Of a DNA stretch of 32,443 nucleotides, positions 15,659 through 23,970 are shown piece by piece (within the stretch, counting starts at the first letter, position 1; the number at the start of each line of letters is the position of its first letter). This DNA is from Candidatus Aegiribacteria sp. (GTDB taxonomy: Bacteria; Fermentibacterota; Fermentibacteria; Fermentibacterales; JCC-6). The stretch spans positions 1 through 32,443 of the forward strand of contig JAGLOY010000103.1 in assembly GCA_023138735.1 (NCBI GenBank), read 5' to 3'. The position numbers and the translations under genes are program-made. The notes under the pieces are model-generated. The model was not told where the DNA came from. It was given only the letters and a program-made list of their open reading frames with translations, and made no database searches.

Positions 15659-15687
15659 TTTTCAGCAGGAGAAATTAATTGTATACT
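15659..15687 (+). promoter_or_regulatory. Promoter of first duplicated lipoprotein gene
   Basis: TTTTCA (15659-15664), 17-nt spacer, TATACT (15682-15687), about 50 nt before ATG 15737. The flanks CCGGTTTTC and ATTGTATACTAT recur upstream of the second copy with the same spacing, so the promoter was duplicated with the gene. Confidence 0.65.
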
Positions 15688-15736
15688 ATTCCAGTTCCAA
15701 GGGGATTATAAACGATCCTGTCACAGGAAAGGCAGA

Positions 15737-16348
15737 ATGTTTAAGATGACTAGACCACTTTCGATAATAGCGACCGCTGCTGTTGTCCTCTTGTTTTCAA
15801 GCTGTATGGGTACATTCGAAACAGCCAGGGTGGTACCTTTAAAGGTAGGTGCCACATATTTTACAACAGTTAATGCCGACGAACAGGAATCCTTCACTAT
15901 CCCTGGTATGGTCCTTGAAAATGGATGGCCTGCGGACCAGTCGCGGTTCGGGGTGGGGCTTCATCTCAGAGTGGGTGCGTTCATTCACAACGATCCGGAA
16001 GATGACAATGGTTTAATGTTTGTCTGGGGAGGCAAGGTCCAGATACCTCAGAACAGCATTGTGGATATTGCATTCGGATTGGATATCTGGGGTTACGTCC
16101 CCGGTGAAATTAAACTGTTGGTTTCCAGAAGGCTCGGCATCATCGAACCTTACGCCATTTTATCCATTGCTGATCTCATTGACTTTCACGACAGTGATGT
16201 TTTGAATGCAGACGGCTTAATGAGTTATACCCTTGGAACGATGGTAAGACTTGGAAATAGGTCGAACTGGATGCTTGCAGCGGAGTTCGAAGGCGGAAAC
16301 GTATGGGTCTCTCAGGGAGTGGGCTTTGGTCTGATCAGGGAATTCTGA
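15737..16348 (+). CDS. Lipoprotein, copy 1 of a tandem duplicate
   Basis: 203 residues from ATG 15737 behind AGGAAAGG; the frame is open upstream to 15617, but that would code the promoter. Lipobox VVLLFSSC is followed by MGTFETARVVPLKVGATYFT. The mature protein is beta-rich with alternating hydrophobic segments (RFGVGLHLRVGAFIH, GLMFVWGGKVQIPQNS, FGLDIWGYVPGEIKLLVSRR) and ends in SQGVGFGLIREF. The pattern resembles a small outer-membrane-associated beta-barrel or beta-sandwich protein, but I know no family. The next gene is a clear paralogue. Confidence 0.8.
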   Translation: MFKMTRPLSIIATAAVVLLFSSCMGTFETARVVPLKVGATYFTTVNADEQESFTIPGMVLENGWPADQSRFGVGLHLRVGAFIHNDPEDDNGLMFVWGGKVQIPQNSIVDIAFGLDIWGYVPGEIKLLVSRRLGIIEPYAILSIADLIDFHDSDVLNADGLMSYTLGTMVRLGNRSNWMLAAEFEGGNVWVSQGVGFGLIREF

Positions 16349-16367
16349 TACACTGACAGCCTGCCGG

Positions 16368-16396
16368 TTTTCGCGGGAATGATGCGATTGTATACT
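16368..16396 (+). promoter_or_regulatory. Promoter of second duplicated lipoprotein gene
   Basis: TTTTCG (16368-16373), 17-nt spacer, TATACT (16391-16396). It has the same CCGGTTTTC and ATTGTATACTAT flanks as the first copy. Transcripts from here may continue into the isochorismatase-like gene 10 nt after the second copy. Confidence 0.6.
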
Positions 16397-16449
16397 ATCT
16401 TGGTTTCATGTATCACTACTGCAGAAGACCCCAATCACAGAAAGGTACA

Positions 16450-17082
16450 ATGTTAACAATGAATAAACTGCTTTTAATAATCACAGCTGCTGCAGTTCTC
16501 CTTCTCTTTGCAGGCTGCATGGGTACTTTCGAGACGGCCAGGGTTGTACCTCTCAAGATAGGCGCTACCTATTTTACGACAATTGATTCGGATGATGATG
16601 ATTCTGGTGATGACGATTCTTTCGGTATGCCGGGAATAATAGTTGAAACAGGATGGCCCGCCGGTCCCTCTCGGTTCGGAATAGGGCTTCACCTCAGAGC
16701 TGCTGCGGTTATTGAAACCGATAATGACGGCTTTATGCTGGTCTGGGGAGGTAAGCTGCAGCTGCCTCAGAACAGCTTTGCCGATATTGCCCTGGGCGTG
16801 GACATATGGGGATACTATCCGGGTGAGATCAAACTTTTTGTCTCCAGACAATTGGGCATTATAGAGCCTTACGCCTGTCTGGGCGTAGTAGGTTTTCTTG
16901 ATACCGATGATGACGACGACGATGACACAATTGATATCTTCGGGAACGGCATGATGACCTACACACTGGGCACGATGGTGGAATTCGGCAGCGGGTCGGG
17001 CTGGATGCTGGCTGCGGAGATCGAGGGCGGGGATGTATGGGTCTCCCCTGGTGTCGGTGTGGGTCTGATCAAGGAATTCTGA
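16450..17082 (+). CDS. Lipoprotein, copy 2 of a tandem duplicate with Asp-rich insertions
   Basis: 210 residues from ATG 16450 (AAAGG 4 nt upstream). It repeats copy 1 almost end to end: lipobox LLLFAGC, MGTFETARVVPLKIGATYFT, RFGIGLHLRAAAVI, MLVWGGKLQLPQNSFADIAL, DIWGYYPGEIKLFVSRQLGI, ending SPGVGVGLIKEF. It differs by two acidic insertions, one near residues 43-55 and one near 147-156 (TDDDDDDDTIDIFG). Both lie in what would be loops, so they may bind Ca2+ or reflect GAT/GAC codon slippage. No family known to me. Confidence 0.8.
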   Translation: MLTMNKLLLIITAAAVLLLFAGCMGTFETARVVPLKIGATYFTTIDSDDDDSGDDDSFGMPGIIVETGWPAGPSRFGIGLHLRAAAVIETDNDGFMLVWGGKLQLPQNSFADIALGVDIWGYYPGEIKLFVSRQLGIIEPYACLGVVGFLDTDDDDDDDTIDIFGNGMMTYTLGTMVEFGSGSGWMLAAEIEGGDVWVSPGVGVGLIKEF

Positions 17083-17092
17083 TCCATCGATC

Positions 17093-17758
17093 ATGTACAC
17101 TGAACCGTTTGTAACACACGATAATATCGATGATAAACTAACGGAGTGGCTGGCTCGGATAGACAGGTATACTCATCCCAGACCGAATCTCACACTGAAA
17201 CCGGAAAAGTGTGCGCTTCTGGTTGTGGATATGCTGCATTATTTTGCCGATCCCGGTGGAAGGGTATATCTGCCTTCTACAGAAGCTATCATTCCGCGAA
17301 TAGCCACGCTTCTGAAACACTGGAGAAAGATCGGCGGAACCGTTGTTTACACACAGCACTGCCACAGAGGTTCTGAGGACCTTGGAATGCTGGGAAAATT
17401 CTTCAGTGATTTTATCAGGTGCGGGAAGAAGGAATCCGAGATCATCCCTGAACTGTCCCCACTGCCGGGTGAGAAGATATTCAGGAAAAACACGTACGAT
17501 GCATTCTACAGAACCAAACTTGATGGATTTCTGAGGAGCAGATCTGTTGAACAGGTTCTTGTTACGGGGGTACTGACGCAGATGTGCTGTGAGACAACTG
17601 CAAGGTCAGCATTCGTAAGGGGGTACGAAGTGTACATCCCGGCGGACGCACAGACGACAAGCTCGGAGGAGCTTCACATTGGCAGCCTTCAGAACCTCGC
17701 AAGCGGCTTTGCAGTTATCACCGGCACTTATTCTATCTGCAGCGGTGGACAGGAGTAA
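17093..17758 (+). CDS. Isochorismatase-like cysteine hydrolase
   Basis: 221 residues from ATG 17093, 10 nt after the preceding stop. The catalytic triad of the superfamily is present: D46 in ALLVVDMLHYF, K132 in IFRKNTYDAFY, and C165 in GVLTQMCCETTARSAF. Members hydrolyse isochorismate, nicotinamide, carbamoylated or other amide substrates; the substrate here cannot be read from sequence. No metal-site triad of classical nicotinamidases (DxHxxxH) is seen, so pncA is unlikely. It sits 2 nt before the flavoprotein gene and forms an operon with it and a radical SAM gene. Confidence 0.88.
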   Translation: MYTEPFVTHDNIDDKLTEWLARIDRYTHPRPNLTLKPEKCALLVVDMLHYFADPGGRVYLPSTEAIIPRIATLLKHWRKIGGTVVYTQHCHRGSEDLGMLGKFFSDFIRCGKKESEIIPELSPLPGEKIFRKNTYDAFYRTKLDGFLRSRSVEQVLVTGVLTQMCCETTARSAFVRGYEVYIPADAQTTSSEELHIGSLQNLASGFAVITGTYSICSGGQE

Positions 17759-17760
17759 CA

Positions 17761-18648
17761 TTGCATGACGTAGCTGTTATCGGAACCGGGCCTGCAGGAT
17801 GCGCGGCAGCTGTGCAGTGCAGAAGGCTTGGATTGGATGTTGCTCTTGTCGATACACTCGGCAAAGCCGGAGGACTTATTCGCGAGGCAAGGCTCATCGA
17901 AAACTATCCAGGCCTCGAAAAACCTCTTGCAGGGCCTGCGTTCGCAGACAGACTTATTTCCATCCTTTCGGCAAATGACCTGGAAATACGTTGTTATCAT
18001 GCAGACTCGATCGCCCTGCGCGGTGGAATATTCGAAATATCCGGAAACGGTGAATCTATCAGATCACAGTCAGTGATAGTCGCTGTGGGAACGGTTCCGA
18101 AGGATTTCAGTATTCAAGTCAGTGGAAATGTTAAAATACACCGGTCTATCCTGGAGCTGAAACAGCAGCTTCCGGGAAGAACGGTAATAGTTGGCGGCGG
18201 TGAGGCCGCAGTGGACTACGCGCTGAACCTTTCAGATTCAGGGTCATCTGTCAGCTTGCTTGTAAGAGGCTCCCGTCTCAAGGCGGTCGGCAAACTCAGG
18301 GATAAAATCGAAAGACGCAAAGCTGTTAAAATTCTTTATAATACCGGTTCCGTAACAGCAACCGCTTCGGAGGGTGTAATCCAGCTTGAGGCCGAGTCAT
18401 CCGGCAGGAAAATAATCCTGGAAACGGATGCTTTACTGGCGGCCGTGGGCAGAGAACCCCGGCTGCCCCGGATAATGAATGGCTTCGTTCATGAAAGAGG
18501 AAATGTCAGGACATCGATTCAGGGACTGTATGTTTCAGGAGACGCTTCACTGGGCAGCCTGGGGCAGGCTGCCATGGCATCAGGTCAGGGTCTTCAGGCA
18601 GCACTGTACGCATTTGAATTACTGAAGGCAGGGAACGGTAAATCGTGA
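17761..18648 (+). CDS. Thioredoxin-reductase-fold FAD/NAD(P) flavoprotein lacking the redox CxxC
   Basis: 295 residues from TTG 17761 (AGGAG 5 nt upstream). FAD-binding DVAVIGTGPAGCAAAVQCRR at the N-terminus, the TrxR-type GGLIREARLIENYPG, NAD(P)-binding TVIVGGGEAAVDYALNL, and the C-terminal FAD motif GLYVSGDASLGSLGQAAMAS are clear. The CATC-type redox pair expected near residue 135 of thioredoxin reductase is absent, so it should not reduce thioredoxin directly. It more resembles ferredoxin/flavodoxin:NADP reductase-type or other TrxR-like proteins. Its stop overlaps the next start (GTGA). It could supply electrons to the adjacent radical SAM enzyme; that is inference. Confidence 0.85.
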   Translation: MHDVAVIGTGPAGCAAAVQCRRLGLDVALVDTLGKAGGLIREARLIENYPGLEKPLAGPAFADRLISILSANDLEIRCYHADSIALRGGIFEISGNGESIRSQSVIVAVGTVPKDFSIQVSGNVKIHRSILELKQQLPGRTVIVGGGEAAVDYALNLSDSGSSVSLLVRGSRLKAVGKLRDKIERRKAVKILYNTGSVTATASEGVIQLEAESSGRKIILETDALLAAVGREPRLPRIMNGFVHERGNVRTSIQGLYVSGDASLGSLGQAAMASGQGLQAALYAFELLKAGNGKS

Positions 18649-19625
18649 AAATCGTAGGACAGCGGGGAGAATCTGATCTCGCAACCGTCTACATAGGCGA
18701 GCTTTCTGATGGCGAACTCATTGAGTTCGTCGAGGCGGTGCAGCCCCCAATACCGCAGAATGAGAAATGGGTTCTCATCGTATCCACCCTGAAAGGCTGC
18801 CCTGTGAATTGTCCGATATGCGATGCCGGGATATCCTACTCGGGGAAACTCTCATTCGGGGAAATAATCGGCCAGATAGACTACATGGTGCGGAATAGAT
18901 ACAGTGATGGTAAAATACCTGTTTCAAAATTCAAAATTCAATTCGCAAGAATGGGTGATCCTGCTTTCAATCCCGCCGTTCTGGATGTTCTTTCTGAGCT
19001 ACCCTTCGTTTACGATGCTCCCGGACTCCTGCCGAGTATATCTACCATCGCGCCTGAGGGCTGCGATGAATTCTGGGAAAAACTGACAGATGTCAAGAAC
19101 AGAACATACAGCAACGGAAAATTCCAGATGCAGTTTTCCATCCACACATCGTCCGAGAAAGCCAGACACGATCTTGTTCCCTGCAGTACCTGGAGTTTCG
19201 CACAAATAAGCGAATGGGGTGAGGGATTCTTCAGTTCCGGTGACAGGAAAATTTCCCTGAATTTCGCTGCTGTCAGGGGATACCCGATAGATCCTGATGT
19301 AATCGCTGATCTATTTTCACCGAAGTATTTCATGATAAAACTGACTCCCGTTAATCCGACACATTCTTCCAGAAGCAGCGGGTTTGAGGGTATCATAGAT
19401 CCTGATCATCCGGAAACGGCTGATGAACTTGTTAAAGGTTTTCAGAATGCAGGATTCGATACTATCCTGAGTATAGGCGAAACAAGGGAAAACCGCATAG
19501 GTTCAAACTGCGGAATGTACGTTGGGCATTTATCCAGTATCCGGGAGGGGAAAGCACCGCAAAACCGCGCTCTCCAGATTCTGCCCCGCGAGCTCCCTGA
19601 TAGACATCGTAGGGAGAGAAACTGA
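18645..19625 (+). CDS. RlmN-like radical SAM protein without the first catalytic cysteine
   Basis: 326 residues from GTG 18645, overlapping the flavoprotein TGA. The [4Fe-4S] motif is C-x3-C-x2-C (C52, C56, C59; KGCPVNCPICDAG). Downstream blocks follow RlmN order: KLSFGEIIGQI, ARMGDPAFNPAV (usual MGMGEP), SISTIAP, FSIHTSSEKARHDLVP, IKLTPVNPTH and the C-terminal SNCGMYVGHL with C289 matching the methyl-carrying cysteine of RlmN (C355 in E. coli). The second RlmN cysteine (C118, in TLCVSSQ) is replaced within WVLIVSTLKG, and the N-terminal HhH-like domain is short. It is thus probably not a standard 23S rRNA A2503 methylase. The last 30 or so residues are arginine-rich and lie antisense to the DUF1566 gene, so the natural end may have drifted. 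Confidence 0.82.
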   Translation: MKIVGQRGESDLATVYIGELSDGELIEFVEAVQPPIPQNEKWVLIVSTLKGCPVNCPICDAGISYSGKLSFGEIIGQIDYMVRNRYSDGKIPVSKFKIQFARMGDPAFNPAVLDVLSELPFVYDAPGLLPSISTIAPEGCDEFWEKLTDVKNRTYSNGKFQMQFSIHTSSEKARHDLVPCSTWSFAQISEWGEGFFSSGDRKISLNFAAVRGYPIDPDVIADLFSPKYFMIKLTPVNPTHSSRSSGFEGIIDPDHPETADELVKGFQNAGFDTILSIGETRENRIGSNCGMYVGHLSSIREGKAPQNRALQILPRELPDRHRRERN

Positions 19626-19992
19626 ACCGGTGGGACATATTCCTGCGTGTGAAATCCACTGACCAGACAAGCCATCCGGTATTATCAAAGGGACCCCAGG
19701 TCAGCGTTGTAATATTGGCATCATAAAGCTCTTCAAGCTCGTAATGGTAGGGCAGTCTCCAGTTGCCGCCAAGACTTGCAACCCATATTCTGGCCTCGTA
19801 CCAGTCGAGATCACGGTTCGGGCCGACTATCCACTGCAGACCGGTCACCATATCCGTGATGATATTTTCCTCCGACACCAGAAAGCGATCGTGAATACTG
19901 ATACGTGAGGTCGAAAGCATGCAGCCGGAAAGGATAAGCGAAAACAGTGTAAAGGTTATTAATGCTGTCCTAAAAAATCCTTTGACTGTCAT
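19462..19992 (-). CDS. DUF1566-type lipoprotein
   Basis: 176 residues from ATG 19992 behind GGAACGG. Signal peptide with lipobox LILSGC (C24). The mature part has the DUF1566 pattern DMVTGLQWIVGPNRDLDWYE, ARIWVASLGGNWRLPYHYEL, LWSV-like LVWSVDFTRR and GERGFAVL near residue 145. DUF1566 domains occur in secreted or lipid-anchored proteins of unknown role. The final 54 codons overlap the 3' end of the convergent radical SAM gene by 164 nt. The residues after GFAVLS do not look like the family and are probably a run-on through the other gene. Confidence 0.78.
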   Translation of the reverse strand: MTVKGFFRTALITFTLFSLILSGCMLSTSRISIHDRFLVSEENIITDMVTGLQWIVGPNRDLDWYEARIWVASLGGNWRLPYHYELEELYDANITTLTWGPFDNTGWLVWSVDFTRRNMSHRFSFSPYDVYQGARGAESGERGFAVLSPPGYWINAQRTFRSLNLCGFPLFRLYSG

Positions 19993-20018
19993 TTCATCCG
20001 TTCCAAGGTGATCATTGA

Positions 20019-22106
20019 TCAGGAATTATCGTTCGGTGCAAACTGAAGAAGGTAGAGATTGTAGTAGATACCTCTTCTGGAAAGCAGTTCCTGATGATTG
20101 CCCCTTTCAAGTATTCTTCCATCGTCTATGACAAGTATCTGATCAGCTTTCTGTATTGTGCTGAGCCTGTGGGCTACCACGATACTGGTACGATTCTTCA
20201 TAAGCACATCTATGGCATTCTGGATCAGTTGTTCGGTTGCAGGATCAACGTTGCTTGTGGCTTCATCAAGTACGAGAATTCTCGGATTGTGAGCCAGGGC
20301 TCTGGCGAAACAGATAAGTTGTTTCTGTCCGGTTGAAAGGGTGGCTCCCCGCTCAGCCATTACGGTATCAAAACCCTCCGGCAGTTTCTCTATGAAAGGT
20401 GTGACCTGAACCATGTCCGCCGCTTCCTGCACTTCTTCTCTGGAAAGGTTCTGTCCCAGACGTATGTTGTCCTCAATACTCCTGCTGAAGATGAATGCGT
20501 CCTGCAGGACAATGGAAATACTTTCCCTCAGCGTCTGTACGGGCAGATCCCGGAGATCAATGCCATCAAGGAGTATCCTGCCGGAATCAACATCGTAGAA
20601 TCTGCAGAGAAGGCTTATTATGGAAGTCTTCCCTGCTCCCGTAGGGCCAACCAGCGCAACACTCTTCCCTGATTCAACCTTGAAGCTGATATGACGGAGT
20701 ACCTTCTTGTCAGTTTCGTAGGAGAAGGTCACGTTATCGAATTCGATAGCGCCTGTCATGGCTGTTTCCCTTGCGGAGGATTTATCGGCTATCTCGGGCT
20801 CGGTATCGAGTATTCCGAATATCCTTTCCCCTGCAGCCATGGCGCTCTGCATAATGTTGTATTTCTGGCTTATGTCCGCAAGTGGCTGGAACATCTGTCT
20901 CACGTAGCTTATGAAGGCAACAAGTGCGCCTATTGTAAGACCGCCTTTGAGAACACTGCCTCCACCGTAAACCAGTACAAGAGCAATTCCGACGGACGCA
21001 GTTATCTCGATCAGCGGTCTGAAAATGCCGAAGATGACCATCTGCTTCATGTTAGCCTTGAAGTAGCTTCTGTTGGTCTCCTGGTATTCGTCCCTCCGCC
21101 TCTTCTCCTGCCTGAAAACCTGAACGATCTTAATCCCGCTGAGATCCTCGGACAGCCGGGAGTTAAGTCTGGCAAGGAATTTCCTTACAGCCCTGTAAGC
21201 ACCCCTTGCTTTTATACGAAAGATCACTGTAACGATTATGAAAACCGGAGTAACGGCAAGGGAAACCAGAGCGAGTCTCCAGTTCAGCAGAAAGAGGATA
21301 ATGGCAGTACCGACGATCAGAATAACATCCTTGACAAGGTTTACAAGGACGGCGGTGAACATCTCGTTAAGGGCCTCTATATCGTTTGTTACCCGGGTAA
21401 CAAGCCTGCCTATGGGATTCTGAGAATAGAAATTGAGTGATAACCGCTGTATATGCCTGAAAAGCTCCGTTCTGACGTCGAACATGGATCTCTGCCCCGC
21501 AATAACCAGGGTCATTACATGACCGTATCCGGCTGCGAGGCTTATGAGTATAAGTATACCCAGTAACCATGCGAGCCTGCTCACACCGGCGATATCATCA
21601 CCTCTGACATCCACTATCACCGAGAGAGGAACACTGGAGAGTTCCGTCTCTGGGACAAGCCAGTATCCATTAATGACGGAGCCCGTAATGCCGTTGTACC
21701 TGTCCTCCGGAAAGAGGTAGTAAGTCTCCCTTGAGAGGTTGCCTTCCTCTTCCATCTCAACCCGCTCTGCGGGGTCCATCCTGTCGAGCGCTGACTTCCG
21801 CACAAGCAGAAGTGTGTCTGCTGAAACGGGAATGAAGTCGGTTGTATCCACAGATGATTCAACAAATTCTGTACATACTGAAGCGGGAGCAGAATAAATC
21901 TGATAGAGCTTCGCCAGGTAATTATCAATTCCCACTTTTGTTATGTATGGAATGAGCAGCTCGATACCTGCAGTTACGATCATGAAGAACATGGCAAGGA
22001 AGATCAGGCGCCGATGCGGTTTCACATAGCGAAGCAGCCTTCTTATCAGGTCGCGGTCGTACAGCTTCCCTCCAGCAGCGTCTTCTACAAATGGACTACC
22101 GTGCAT
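20019..22106 (-). CDS. ABC exporter half-transporter (subunit B) with large TM1-TM2 periplasmic insert
   Basis: 695 residues from ATG 22106, sharing one base with the upstream TGA (TGATG). TM domain then NBD with Walker A GPTGAGKT (487-494), Q-loop VLQDAF, signature LSTGQ (590-594; consensus LSGGQ), Walker B ILVLDE with catalytic E615, and H-loop VAHRLST. The altered signature and intact glutamate match the BmrD/YheH or TM288 side of heterodimeric type IV exporters. Unusual is an insert of about 100 residues (about 70-175) between TM1 and TM2 that must lie outside the membrane (SAPASVCTEFVESSVDTTDF to SVIVDVRGDD). Total length exceeds the usual 580-600 by that amount. Substrate not predictable; multidrug or lipid export are possible. 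Confidence 0.92.
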   Translation of the reverse strand: MHGSPFVEDAAGGKLYDRDLIRRLLRYVKPHRRLIFLAMFFMIVTAGIELLIPYITKVGIDNYLAKLYQIYSAPASVCTEFVESSVDTTDFIPVSADTLLLVRKSALDRMDPAERVEMEEEGNLSRETYYLFPEDRYNGITGSVINGYWLVPETELSSVPLSVIVDVRGDDIAGVSRLAWLLGILILISLAAGYGHVMTLVIAGQRSMFDVRTELFRHIQRLSLNFYSQNPIGRLVTRVTNDIEALNEMFTAVLVNLVKDVILIVGTAIILFLLNWRLALVSLAVTPVFIIVTVIFRIKARGAYRAVRKFLARLNSRLSEDLSGIKIVQVFRQEKRRRDEYQETNRSYFKANMKQMVIFGIFRPLIEITASVGIALVLVYGGGSVLKGGLTIGALVAFISYVRQMFQPLADISQKYNIMQSAMAAGERIFGILDTEPEIADKSSARETAMTGAIEFDNVTFSYETDKKVLRHISFKVESGKSVALVGPTGAGKTSIISLLCRFYDVDSGRILLDGIDLRDLPVQTLRESISIVLQDAFIFSRSIEDNIRLGQNLSREEVQEAADMVQVTPFIEKLPEGFDTVMAERGATLSTGQKQLICFARALAHNPRILVLDEATSNVDPATEQLIQNAIDVLMKNRTSIVVAHRLSTIQKADQILVIDDGRILERGNHQELLSRRGIYYNLYLLQFAPNDNS

Positions 22107-23905
22107 CAGTCCTCACCTCCTTCAGTATCAGAGGTTTCTTCCTTCTTTGCTTCTTCCTCCAGCTGCTGCATTCTGAAAAGCTCAGCATAGAATCCGTCAT
22201 GTTCCAGGAGTTCGTTGTGGGTTCCATGCTCGACTACCCTGCCATCATCCATTACGATGATGTTATCTGCATTCTGGATGGTGCTTATTCTGTGGGCGAT
22301 AAGAATGCTTGTAAGATCGCTTATGTCTTTATTAAGCCGCTTTAGAATTGCGGCTTCAGTTTCGGTATCGACACTGGAGAGAGAATCATCCAGAACGAGT
22401 ATCCTGGGTTTGACAGCAAGTGCCCGGGCAATCGCTACCCTCTGCTTCTGACCTCCCGAGAGTGTAACTCCCCTTTCTCCAACAGTTGTGTCGTATCCAT
22501 CGGTAAAGCCCTGGATCTCTTTGTCTATGTCAACGACGGAAGACAATTCCTCAATCCCATCGCGAGAAATATCATTGTTACCGAAGGCAATGTTGTCAGC
22601 AATGGACATGGCGAACAGGAATGTCTCCTGGGGAACGTAACCGAACATTCCCCTTATTCTTGCCAGTTTCATTTCATGAACGTCTACTCCCCCTAGAAAA
22701 ACCGTACCTTCGGGAGGATCGTACAGCCTCATCAGAAGTTCAACAAGCGTTGTTTTGCCCGATCCGGTGCGTCCGACAATGCCCAGGGTTCCACCTGCCG
22801 GCAGCTGGAATGATATATCCTTGAGAACCTCAACCTCAGTACCGGAATAGGTGAAGGAAAGATTTTTCACCGTTATGGCTGGATCAGGCTTGATATCATT
22901 TGCACCATCCATGATGTCAGGCAAGGTCTTGAAAATCTTCTGGAGCCTGTCCATACTTGCAGCACCTCTCTGAAGCAGATTGACTACCCATCCAATCGCT
23001 ATCATCGGCCATATAAGCATCATCAGGTAACTGGAAAAAGCGACAAATTCACCAAGAGAGATGATTCCCTTCACGACCATAGAGCCGCCAGCACCAAGCA
23101 GTATTGCCATGCTTGCCATTGCAAGGGCACCGATCATAGGCTGGAACATTCCCCATATCCGGGCGAGTTTAACATTCTGCAGGACGCACTCCTCCGCCTT
23201 CTCAGAGAAGTATCTGTCCTCAGAAGCCTCGTCTCCATAGGCTTTAATAACTCTCACTCCCGAAAGGGATTCCTGGGCTTTCTCGGTAAGGGTGGAGAAA
23301 GCCTTCTGAACGGATTCGAACCTTTTATGTATCAAAGCGCCGAACTTCAGCATCATTAAGGCAATAAGTGGAAGTGGTATCATGGTAATAAGCGTAAGTT
23401 TCCAGTTCATGATCAGCATGATGGTGATACTGGACAATGAAAGAAAAATGGCATCGAACGAAGCTATTGTAGCAATACCTGTGGCCATTCGTACTGCACT
23501 GATATCGTTGGTTGCATGGGCCATGATATCACCCACCTTGGTCTGATCGTAATACTGCGGGGACAGTGTCTGAAGATGATCGTAGAGTTCCTGCCTGATG
23601 TTCCTGTCGATCCTGTGGGCAGAACCGATAACAAGATATCTCCAGAAGAACCTGAAGATACCCATGACAAGATAAAGTCCGAGTATTAATAATCCCAGGT
23701 TAAGCAGAAGAGAGTTGGTCGCCATTCCACTGGCCAGGCTGTCGATGACCTTTTCAAAGACCTTAGGTACAATGAGCTGCATTGCATCCACTATTACAAG
23801 GGTGCAAAGCCCAAGGCCGATAGCTTTCTTATGATTGAGAATCCTCTTGATAAGAAGCTTCAGGCTGGACTTGCTCATGCCTTTCTTATTTGATCCTGAC
23901 TTCAA
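22106..23905 (-). CDS. ABC exporter half-transporter (subunit A) with degenerate catalytic site
   Basis: 599 residues from TTG 23905 (AAGGG 6 nt upstream); ATG at 23878 is an alternative with poorer spacing. Six-TM domain, then NBD with Walker A GRTGSGKT (378-385), canonical signature LSGGQ (482-486), Walker B ILVLDDS with Asp507 in place of the catalytic glutamate, and H-loop IAHRIST. Asp at that place with a degenerate partner signature is the signature of asymmetric heterodimers such as BmrC/BmrD and TM287/TM288, where one ATP site is non-hydrolytic. Here Walker A/B of A plus LSTGQ of B make the weak site, and B Walker A/B plus A LSGGQ the active site. Confidence 0.92.
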   Translation of the reverse strand: MKSGSNKKGMSKSSLKLLIKRILNHKKAIGLGLCTLVIVDAMQLIVPKVFEKVIDSLASGMATNSLLLNLGLLILGLYLVMGIFRFFWRYLVIGSAHRIDRNIRQELYDHLQTLSPQYYDQTKVGDIMAHATNDISAVRMATGIATIASFDAIFLSLSSITIMLIMNWKLTLITMIPLPLIALMMLKFGALIHKRFESVQKAFSTLTEKAQESLSGVRVIKAYGDEASEDRYFSEKAEECVLQNVKLARIWGMFQPMIGALAMASMAILLGAGGSMVVKGIISLGEFVAFSSYLMMLIWPMIAIGWVVNLLQRGAASMDRLQKIFKTLPDIMDGANDIKPDPAITVKNLSFTYSGTEVEVLKDISFQLPAGGTLGIVGRTGSGKTTLVELLMRLYDPPEGTVFLGGVDVHEMKLARIRGMFGYVPQETFLFAMSIADNIAFGNNDISRDGIEELSSVVDIDKEIQGFTDGYDTTVGERGVTLSGGQKQRVAIARALAVKPRILVLDDSLSSVDTETEAAILKRLNKDISDLTSILIAHRISTIQNADNIIVMDDGRVVEHGTHNELLEHDGFYAELFRMQQLEEEAKKEETSDTEGGED

Positions 23906-23970
23906 AAGTTTCCCTTCAACTGAGGCGTTCAGAATTTTCGGTTAATCAGCAGATCATCCGGCTGGTATGA

